Of a stretch of DNA of 64,000 bases, positions 57,701 to 64,000 are shown one piece after another. This DNA is from Roseibacillus sp. (GTDB taxonomy: Bacteria; Verrucomicrobiota; Verrucomicrobiia; Verrucomicrobiales; Akkermansiaceae). The translations under genes and the position numbers were made by a program. Within the stretch, counting starts at the first letter, position 1; every line of letters starts with the position of its first letter. Location of the stretch: NCBI GenBank assembly GCA_028821775.1, contig JAPKFB010000023.1:1-64000 (forward strand), read 5' to 3'. The notes under the pieces were generated by a model. The model did no database searches. It worked only from the letters and a program-made list of their open reading frames with translations, and was not told the origin of the DNA.

Positions 57701-59221
57701 TCATGATTGACCTGGGGACAGGACAACCCGGAAACCGAAGTCGAAGCTGGCGATGCCCGGGTCCACGTCGAGGCGGCCGGCGCAACGCGCGAAGCCCGCG
57801 TCGAAGCCCCAACCGCCGCCCCGAACCACGCGGCCGGAGCCCGTGTCGGGGCCTTGTGGGTCCGTCGCACTGCCAGCCGGGTAGGCGGCATACCGATCCT
57901 GACACCACTCCCACACGTTTCCGTGCATATCCATCAGTCCCCATGGATTAGCCCGTTTCTGCCCCACCGGATGCGTCACGTTGCCACCGTTGACACCAAA
58001 CCACCCGTAGTAGCCCAAGGCGGTTTCGCCGATGTCATCCCCGTATCCAAAGCGCGTGTTCCGCGCTCCGGCACGGCTGCAATACTCCCACTCCGCCTCC
58101 GTCGGGAGCCGATACTTCCAGTCTGCCGGGATCCGCCCCGCCGTCCGCTCGGTGGTCGTCAGCATCGTGCAATACATCACTGCTGAAGTCCACGAGACAC
58201 TCTCCACCGGACGGTTCGTGTCGCCGGTGAAAGAACTTGGGTTCGATCCGACCACCGCCACGTATTCCGCCTGGGTCACCTCGTGCACTCCCATCCAGAA
58301 TCCCTCCGTCAGCGTCACCCAGTGCTGCGTCTCATCACCGCCACGCCCCAGCTCGTCAGTCCGGCTGCCCATCAGGAACTTACCCGGTTTGATCCACGCC
58401 ATGCCCAGCGCAGGGAAGACAGTCTCGGGCGATTCGGCCGCGACGGAGGGGAGATTCGTCAGCCCGGAGCCATCGCCGACAAAGGCCGTGCCCGTGACGG
58501 TGCCCACGACTTCGAGCGCGGTACCCGGGGTGCGGGTTCCGATACCAACGTTGCCATCTCCATTGATACGCATCGTCTCGGTCATCGATGCACTGGAGCC
58601 GTAACCGAATACAACATCGGCAGCAATCGTTGCGGTGTAGATTTGCAACTGGCCGTCTTGGATCCCAATGCCATGGCGCCCAACTCCATCATCCCACAGA
58701 CTGATCTTGTCCCCCAGTATATTTGCAAAATCTAAGTAGCCGACCTTTGCATTGTCAAAGGGCGTGATACCAGGGACGCTCCTTGCCCGCATCGCATACC
58801 CAGCCGCCGCGATGCGCTGATCCGGCGCGAGCTGCTGCGAGCCATTCCCCGTGCCGTCATCGAACCAAACCCGCAGCCGCACATCCGGGTTGCTGAAGAC
58901 GGTGTTCGGAATCGCCGCCATGTTGGCGAGCGTCGTGTCGCCGAGCAGCACGGAGTGGAAACCCTTGGTGACTGTGAGCGTGAGCGCGGCATCGGGTTCC
59001 CCGTCCACCGGAGCCGTGTCGGGCGCATTGCTCCAGTAAACGACGCTGGCGTCGCCATTGACCAGCGCGAACTTGAACTGGCCGGGGCCGTCGAAGTTCA
59101 CCTCCGGCACTCCGACCGCGATCCGCCCCTGATAGTTGAGCAACTGCGGCACCTGGGCGCGCAGCGTGGTGTTGGTTAACAAGAGCAGGGCAAGCGCCCC
59201 CGCGATCCGTGTATTGTTCAT
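57701..59221 (-). CDS. Secreted FGE-fold protein with DGR-type variable C-terminus
   Basis: A 506-residue exported protein with a signal peptide (MNNTRIAGALALLLLTNTTL). Residues about 25-270 form a beta-rich stalk containing GNVGIGTRTPGTALEVVGTV, a motif of surface and tail-fibre proteins. From about residue 290 comes an FGE/sulfatase-modifying-factor (C-type lectin-like) domain (GMAWIKPGKFLMGS, PVESVSWTSAVMYC, YRLPTEAEWEYCSRAG, MHGNVWEWCQDRYA). It is not an enzyme: the last core segment has one Cys where real FGE has the Cys-x4-Cys pair. The final 25 residues (WGFDAGFARCAGRLDVDPGI onward) have NNC codons at nearly every position where a DGR template would carry AAC. Predicted surface-displayed, ligand-binding variable protein. 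Confidence 0.75.
   Translation of the reverse strand: MNNTRIAGALALLLLTNTTLRAQVPQLLNYQGRIAVGVPEVNFDGPGQFKFALVNGDASVVYWSNAPDTAPVDGEPDAALTLTVTKGFHSVLLGDTTLANMAAIPNTVFSNPDVRLRVWFDDGTGNGSQQLAPDQRIAAAGYAMRARSVPGITPFDNAKVGYLDFANILGDKISLWDDGVGRHGIGIQDGQLQIYTATIAADVVFGYGSSASMTETMRINGDGNVGIGTRTPGTALEVVGTVTGTAFVGDGSGLTNLPSVAAESPETVFPALGMAWIKPGKFLMGSRTDELGRGGDETQHWVTLTEGFWMGVHEVTQAEYVAVVGSNPSSFTGDTNRPVESVSWTSAVMYCTMLTTTERTAGRIPADWKYRLPTEAEWEYCSRAGARNTRFGYGDDIGETALGYYGWFGVNGGNVTHPVGQKRANPWGLMDMHGNVWEWCQDRYAAYPAGSATDPQGPDTGSGRVVRGGGWGFDAGFARCAGRLDVDPGIASFDFGFRVVLSPGQS
57737..57811 (-). other. Candidate DGR variable region
   Basis: Codons from TGG (57809-57811) to TTC (57737-57739) of the FGE-fold gene. 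Positions that would be AAC in a template read GGC, TTC, GAC, GGC, TTC, GGC, CTC, GAC, GTG, GAC, GGC, ATC, AGC, TTC, GAC, TTC: 15 of 16 are NNC. The invariant codons between them (GCG, GCG, CGT, TGC, GCC, CGC, CCG, GCC) contain no A. This is the adenine-directed pattern; no template repeat was found in the window. Confidence 0.55.
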
Positions 59222-59551
59222 CGTGTCTGGCTTGCTGTTTGTGGGTGGCCGGCTGGTTCGGGCTAGACCGATTGGTCTCCCATACCCCTGAGGTTGCCCC
59301 GGCTTGGTAAACAGCCGGTGTGCTTAGAGTTCTGTTAGTCCAGCAATTATTGATTGCTATTGCTAGGGATTTCCTTTCCCAGCCTTGATTTCCTGGCGCT
59401 TCACGGGACGGGGAAGGTGGGGGGTGCAGAGCGCTTCCCTTCGTCGAGTGCATACTATGACCAGATACCTGTGCCTGGCTGACCATTGTAAACGGAAAGC
59501 TGTGTATTATAGGGAGCCGGGGGTGCGGGAGAGCTCATGTCCCTGCCGCTG
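59222..59551. other. Upstream region of the FGE-fold gene, no gene seen
   Basis: Short open frames on both strands lack recognisable features. It should hold the promoter of the variable FGE-fold gene, but I cannot identify a convincing -35/-10 pair. Confidence 0.3.
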
Positions 59552-60030
59552 TTATCGCCGGGCGTTGGCCGATAGACTCCACTCCCAAAGCGGAACGGGA
59601 TTTCCGCAGCAGCATCGTCGTCCAATCTTAAAGTCAGGCGAGACCCCCCCAACACCTGCGCCGGACATCAGGAGGGAGGTCTTGCGGTTCGGTCCAACCA
59701 ATAGGAAACGACCGTCGGACGGTGATGGATGGGAGAACCCGCGCAGGATGACGCGCACCTTGCCGATTTTCTCTATCCCCGAAGGCACGGTGATCCTCGA
59801 TGGGCAAGGGGCGCTGCTGGAGCCTGCATTGATCGTGATGGGTGTGTCATTGCTGAAAATCCGGGGAGAGGTGAATGTCTCGGACGCACCGGTGAACTCT
59901 CCGAGCGTCGTCACATCCCCTCCTTGGGTCATTCTGAAGATCGTGCCGAAGCCCTTGGCTCCGCCACCAGTGGTGGTTCCGTATAAGTTGCCGGCGCTGC
60001 CCTACACCAGTCCAGCCTTGGGTCTCATCA
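59552..60030 (-). pseudogene. Remnant of a HAF-repeat / P-domain-like protein
   Basis: Minus-strand sequence reads KAGLV*GSAGNLYGTTTGGG then AKGFGTIFRMTQGGDVTTLG, which parallels the HAF-repeat units of the large neighbour gene but has TAG where those units have a Gln codon (ALVQGS). The frame continues into a segment like a proprotein-convertase P-type sandwich (NDTPITINAGSSSAPCPSRI, KVRVILRGFSHPSPSDGRFL) and stops at 59552. The part before the stop is missing, so this is a fragment of a former paralogue or of a longer ancestral gene. Confidence 0.5.
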
Positions 60031-60158
60031 GGCCGGATCAAATCGGAAGGAAGCGATCCGGCCTCGGAAAGCGATTTTCCTACTCCACGACGACTGCGCA
60101 GAGTACCGAGGCGAATATGGCAGGCTGCATGGGTCAATGACTGAATTTGCTAATAGGC

Positions 60159-63100
60159 CTACGGCATGGAAACCTGGACCCGGTAGAACGCTGATCCGGC
60201 TGGGGCAGAGGTATCGGTAAGTGAGACAGGCCCATCGCTGGCCAGGGGGCCCTGGGAGGTGAGGTCGGCCCATGCATCTTCCAGGTCGGTGTTGCGCTGG
60301 AGGATGTAGATCCGCCCTGCCTTTCCGGCGCATTCTGCGGAAAACGTGGATCCGGTCTTTGTGACTGTGCTGAGTTTCAGGAAGTCGGTCGAACTGTTCG
60401 GATCGGTTCCCGCGGTGTATTCGTTGATGTTGGTCACCCCGTCCTGATCTGGATCGGCATCGTCGGCTGCGTCACCGCTGTCCGAGATGGTTCCGAAATT
60501 GTCCTGGCGCCAGGTTTCCAGTGGGCTGGCCACCTGGTCCTCCTCGTAAGTGAATGTGACGGTGGTGAGTTGGCCCCCGGTCACCTCCACTGCCTGCATC
60601 TCAGGGGCTTCGAATCCGTCGATCGGATTGAACACGAGGTTGTATGTGCCGGCGGACAGCCCGCTTTTCAGTGCGCCACCCTGTCGCCAGGTGGATTCTG
60701 GAACGAGTTGCCACCCTGCTCCCAGTGCGGTTGCACTCGCAGGCTCAATCACTACCCGGAGCGCTCCGGGGTCGGTGGCGCTGATATTTCCTGCAACGCT
60801 TGTATGGGTAATCCCACCTCCGGTGTTGTTTTCGCCACCGTTACCGCTGGCCTCGGCCCGGAGGAACAGGTCCACCACGTCGCTGTCGATCGCCCTGACG
60901 ACGGCCTGGCCTGCGCCGCCAAGATAAATCGCGGCAGGATAAAAGGCCCCGTTGGAATGACGCGCGAACAAGGGCCCACCCGAGATTCCCCCCACTCCAT
61001 AAACCGCCGAGGTCGTCCAGGTCTCGCCGAAGGCCGGGATCAAGGCATCAGTGAAAATCGGGGTGGCGTGCACTTTGCCAAGGTCACTCTCCGGGATGCC
61101 ATCAACCGGGTAACCGGCCAGCATCTTCTCCACCGAGGAACTCAGGAACTCGTTCTCGTCCATGGCCTCGCTTGCCAGGAATCCGCCAACGCCCCCGCGC
61201 CCGGCCTCTTCCTGGAAATACAAGACGGCATAGTCCAGGTCCTGGGATTCCGGCGTTCCTACTCCCGGTTCCACCCCGTCTGCTTGTCGGGCCTCCGCAT
61301 AGCCTGCGGCCAGGTAAAACCCCCGAGGTGTTTGCGGCCTCGGCTCATGCTCTGAGGAGTGGCGCTGGAAAAGCCATTGCAAATCCGAAATGAAACTCAG
61401 CGACCCGTCGTCGAAAACCACGTGGCCGGCCGTCGCGACAACCCGGCGTTTGACCACAAAGCCCGTGCTGGATCCCACCGGGCTCCGGATTTGCCCAAGA
61501 TAGGCCAGCGGCAGGTCCTCATTATTGGAGACCTCCGTAAAGGAGACCACCCCCGCCCCCTCGCCGGTTGGATTGTTGGCATGGAAATAGGTCAGGGTCA
61601 GTACGCCTGGAACGCCATCTTCGATCGTCACCGAGGTCGTTGGTGGGGTGACCCGGTCTGCCACCGGTTTACTTTCCACCAGGTAAGTGCCCGGGACCAA
61701 TCCGCCGATCTCAACCTCGCCGTCCCGCCAATCCGTTTCCCCGGATAAGCGCCACTGCGCCCCCGCCAGATTGTCGGGCTTCAGATGCACCGTCAGGGTG
61801 CCGGTGCCGGTGGCCGGAGTTTGAAAATACGTGGCTTCCAGCACTCGCTCCGGGTCACTGCTGGTCAAGCCGACGAGTTCGGTCGGAGGGTGGATGTAGC
61901 CCGGCACGGGCCGAAACTCAACCAGACGGTCTCCGCTGGCCAGGTTGGCAACGATTTCTCCGGACACGCGCCACTGCCGCTCACCGGCAAAGCGCCATCC
62001 TCCCGTGTCAGACGGAGCAATGTTCACGGTGACTTCGCCCGTCGCCGAGGTCGGAGGATCGGGGAAGGTTTGGTCCAGGCCGGATAGCAGGCTCAGTGCA
62101 AACGTTCCTGTTTCGCTCAGGCCCGTGCCTCCCGGACCGACCGCTCGGATCCGGTAATGATACGTCGTGCCTTGAGCCAATCCGGTCAGAGTGGCCTGAA
62201 CCTCGATCGATCCCTCCCCCGACACCGCAGCAGGGGTCGCGGGCACCTTTATCGCTTCCGCGGATGTTTCCTCATCAGACCAATACTCGAAATCGACGAC
62301 CGCGTCCGACCCCCTCGCATCCACGCTCCCATCAACCTGTGCCCGGGTCGTCGAGAGCGCGCTCGCACCGCCCAGCACCGCGACCGGTTCGGTCAAGGTC
62401 CGGAAACTCCCCTGCCCACTCACGCCAGTGCCGCCAGTGCTGGAGGCCACGAGACGGTAATAATAAGTATGCCCCGGATCCAGTCCGGCTATTTGCGCAC
62501 TCACTTCCATGTCCTCGCTGCCCGTTACGATTGCTGGGTCTGCAGTTACCGAACCTGGGAAGCTGTTTCCGTCAGGGCCATACTCGAAGATCACGGTGGC
62601 GTCGAAGTTCCGGGCGTTGACAATGCCATTGAGGCGCGCGCTCCCCGGTGTGATATCGCTGGCCGGGACAATCGCGACCGTCGGTTCGGCAAGGGTCGAA
62701 AAGCTCTGCACGGGACTGACTGTTTCACCGGCACTGCTCGTTACGCGGAACCGGTAGTAGTAGGTGGTCCCCAGGGTGAGACCCCTCACCGTCCTGCCGA
62801 CATTTATTCCTTGGTAACCGGCAAGGGTCATCGGGATGACAACCGTGTTCGGAAATACGGCACCATCGGTACCGTATTCGATCCGGACCTCCTCAACCAC
62901 TGCGCCACGCGGGTTGACATTGGATTGCAGGACTGCGCTCGTGCTGGTCAGTCCCTCTAGGGGCCGCGGCGGCGCCAGCAGATAGGCCGTGGGAACTCCG
63001 CGAAATACCAAGCGAAATATTGCACCACTCGTGCCAAAAGCCGTTTGAGCTCCATAAAAATCTCCATTGGGGCCGGCCACAAGAGGACCTACTGGGGACC

Positions 63101-64000
63101 CATCATTCCCAAAATCGTGAAACGTGGTCACAATCCCGGCAGGCGTCATCTTGAAGACCGTCCCTTTGTCGTCCGCGCCGCCGTAGCGAGTCGTTCCGTA
63201 GAAGTCTCCGTCGCTGCCCTGCACCAAGGGGACCATGGGGACCCTGCCATTATCTTCGGTCTCCCTTCCGCCAAACTCAAAGAGAGTCGTGAACACTCCC
63301 TCGGGTGAGATCTTGAAGACCGTCCCTTTGTCGCCTTCTCCGCCGGAGGCAGCTGTTCCGTAGAAGTTCCCGTCGCTACCCTGCACCAAGGCGGCCTGGG
63401 GACGACTGCCCTTATTGTCGCCCACGGTTCCGGCAAACTCAACCAGGGTCGTTAACACTCCCTCGGGCGTCATCTTGAAGACCGTCCCTTTGTCGTCTGC
63501 GCCCCCGAAGGCAGCTGTTCCGTAGAAGTTCCCGTCGCTGCCCTGCACCAAGGCGGCGTTTCCAGCGCTGCCAATATTGGGGCCCTCGGTTCCGGTAAAC
63601 TCAACAAGGGTCGTCAACACTCCGGCAGGTGTCATCTTGAAAACCGTGCCGTGGTCGGTCGCGCCGCCGAGATAAGTTGTTCCGTAGAAGTTCCCGTCGC
63701 TGCCCTGCACCAAGGCGGCGTTGGGATGCTTGCCCAGATTGTCGCCCCCGGCTCCAGTAAACTCAACCAGGGTCGTCAGCACCCCGGCAGGTGTCATCTT
63801 GAAGACCGTCCCTTTGTCGTCCGCGCCGCCGGAGGAAGTCGTTCCGTAGAAGTTCCCGTCGCTGCCCTGCACCAAGGCTGCTTGGGGCGACTGCCCCAGT
63901 TTGGGACCCATGGTTCCGGTAAACTCAACCAGCCTCGTTGCCACGCCCGCAGGCGTCATCTTGAAGATCGTGCCGGAGTCAGTCGCGCCATCGTATTCAG
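60159..64000 (-). CDS. Giant secreted HAF-repeat, FN3 and trypsin-like protein (partial, 5' end outside)
   Basis: The frame is open from 60159 to the right edge (about 1280 codons), so the N-terminus is outside. From the right: five or more 54-residue HAF-type repeats (GTVFKMTPAGVLTTLVEF, ALVQGSDGNFYGT), then three fibronectin III-like domains each ending in TTYYYRFRV or similar, then two small sandwich domains (GTLTVHLKPDNLAGAQWRLS). A trypsin-like protease domain follows, with His in VVATAGHVVF, Asp in SQDLDYAVLYF and Ser in VGGISGGPLFARH. The C-terminus has a thrombospondin type 3-like calcium motif (DDADPDQDGVTNINEYTAGT) and a final sandwich. The protease triad is intact. Probably a large cell-surface or secreted protein; substrate unknown. 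Confidence 0.78.
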   Translation of the reverse strand, partial: EYDGATDSGTIFKMTPAGVATRLVEFTGTMGPKLGQSPQAALVQGSDGNFYGTTSSGGADDKGTVFKMTPAGVLTTLVEFTGAGGDNLGKHPNAALVQGSDGNFYGTTYLGGATDHGTVFKMTPAGVLTTLVEFTGTEGPNIGSAGNAALVQGSDGNFYGTAAFGGADDKGTVFKMTPEGVLTTLVEFAGTVGDNKGSRPQAALVQGSDGNFYGTAASGGEGDKGTVFKISPEGVFTTLFEFGGRETEDNGRVPMVPLVQGSDGDFYGTTRYGGADDKGTVFKMTPAGIVTTFHDFGNDGSPVGPLVAGPNGDFYGAQTAFGTSGAIFRLVFRGVPTAYLLAPPRPLEGLTSTSAVLQSNVNPRGAVVEEVRIEYGTDGAVFPNTVVIPMTLAGYQGINVGRTVRGLTLGTTYYYRFRVTSSAGETVSPVQSFSTLAEPTVAIVPASDITPGSARLNGIVNARNFDATVIFEYGPDGNSFPGSVTADPAIVTGSEDMEVSAQIAGLDPGHTYYYRLVASSTGGTGVSGQGSFRTLTEPVAVLGGASALSTTRAQVDGSVDARGSDAVVDFEYWSDEETSAEAIKVPATPAAVSGEGSIEVQATLTGLAQGTTYHYRIRAVGPGGTGLSETGTFALSLLSGLDQTFPDPPTSATGEVTVNIAPSDTGGWRFAGERQWRVSGEIVANLASGDRLVEFRPVPGYIHPPTELVGLTSSDPERVLEATYFQTPATGTGTLTVHLKPDNLAGAQWRLSGETDWRDGEVEIGGLVPGTYLVESKPVADRVTPPTTSVTIEDGVPGVLTLTYFHANNPTGEGAGVVSFTEVSNNEDLPLAYLGQIRSPVGSSTGFVVKRRVVATAGHVVFDDGSLSFISDLQWLFQRHSSEHEPRPQTPRGFYLAAGYAEARQADGVEPGVGTPESQDLDYAVLYFQEEAGRGGVGGFLASEAMDENEFLSSSVEKMLAGYPVDGIPESDLGKVHATPIFTDALIPAFGETWTTSAVYGVGGISGGPLFARHSNGAFYPAAIYLGGAGQAVVRAIDSDVVDLFLRAEASGNGGENNTGGGITHTSVAGNISATDPGALRVVIEPASATALGAGWQLVPESTWRQGGALKSGLSAGTYNLVFNPIDGFEAPEMQAVEVTGGQLTTVTFTYEEDQVASPLETWRQDNFGTISDSGDAADDADPDQDGVTNINEYTAGTDPNSSTDFLKLSTVTKTGSTFSAECAGKAGRIYILQRNTDLEDAWADLTSQGPLASDGPVSLTDTSAPAGSAFYRVQVSMP
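63120..64000 (-). repeat. 162-bp tandem coding repeats (HAF-type)
   Basis: The block beginning TAGAAGTTCCCGTCGCT on the plus strand recurs at 63199 (variant), 63361, 63523, 63685 and 63847, exactly 162 bases apart, encoding 54 residues. Units are very alike at DNA level, and the array continues past the window edge; a degenerate unit is at about 63050. Confidence 0.85.

Overview
The window (about 60% G+C) reads as a chromosome segment of a Verrucomicrobiota bacterium. Evidence: a Verru_Chthon cassette protein A-type prepilin gene, two sets of DUF1549/DUF1553 plus DUF1501 secreted proteins, a Cys-type sulfatase with a formylglycine-generating enzyme, a PEP-CTERM protein, and a chlamydia-like (PVC superphylum) ribonucleotide reductase. 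Family names come from motif recognition by eye; no database search was possible.

Layout. 1-2.4 kb: a prepilin-like cassette gene running off the left edge and a decayed duplicate of it. 2.6-5.4 kb: sterol-desaturase-like membrane hydroxylase, DUF4432 aldose-epimerase-like protein, broken metallophosphoesterase. 5.4-10.5 kb: nrdB-nrdA (class I RNR with Leu at the radical-Tyr position), with a terminator and a candidate promoter, and a small orphan gene. 10.5-15.3 kb: PEP-CTERM protein, M42 peptidase, sulfatase, and two secreted, highly charged tandem-repeat proteins. 15.3-20.6 kb: IclR regulator, DUF1549/1553 cytochrome protein and DUF1501 protein in one operon. 20.8-27.3 kb: AEC transporter, membrane-protein remnants, sialidase, formylglycine-generating enzyme, large orphan secreted protein. 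27.3-31.4 kb: four-gene carbohydrate operon (DapA-like, LacI, TIM-barrel isomerase, Gfo/Idh/MocA) behind a near-perfect palindromic operator. 31.9-35 kb: YceH and an EF-G paralogue. 35-39.5 kb: molybdenum cofactor cluster (MOSC, MoaA / MoeA, MoaC, a MobA-MoaD fusion, MoaE). 39.6-46.8 kb: C39-like cysteine peptidase, alpha/beta hydrolase, remnants, CHASE2 protein, tail-specific protease. 47.3-53.6 kb: second DUF1549/1553-DUF1501 operon led by a PQQ-type beta-propeller. 54.3-57.2 kb: small cytochrome c, unknown protein, ComM/YifB ATPase. 57.2-64 kb: a secreted FGE-fold protein whose C-terminus looks like the variable region of a diversity-generating retroelement (DGR), a wrecked HRDC-type DGR accessory gene beside it, and a giant HAF-repeat/FN3/trypsin-like protein running off the right edge.

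How it fits together. Much of the window serves extracellular polymer use: sulfatase (activated by FGE), sialidase, sugar-processing operon, and the DUF1549/DUF1501 modules typical of marine PVC bacteria. The most interesting spots are the DGR-type target with its decayed HRDC neighbour, the MobA-MoaD fusion, the tyrosine-less NrdB, and the LacI operator. Pseudogenes are numerous, which suggests active gene turnover.
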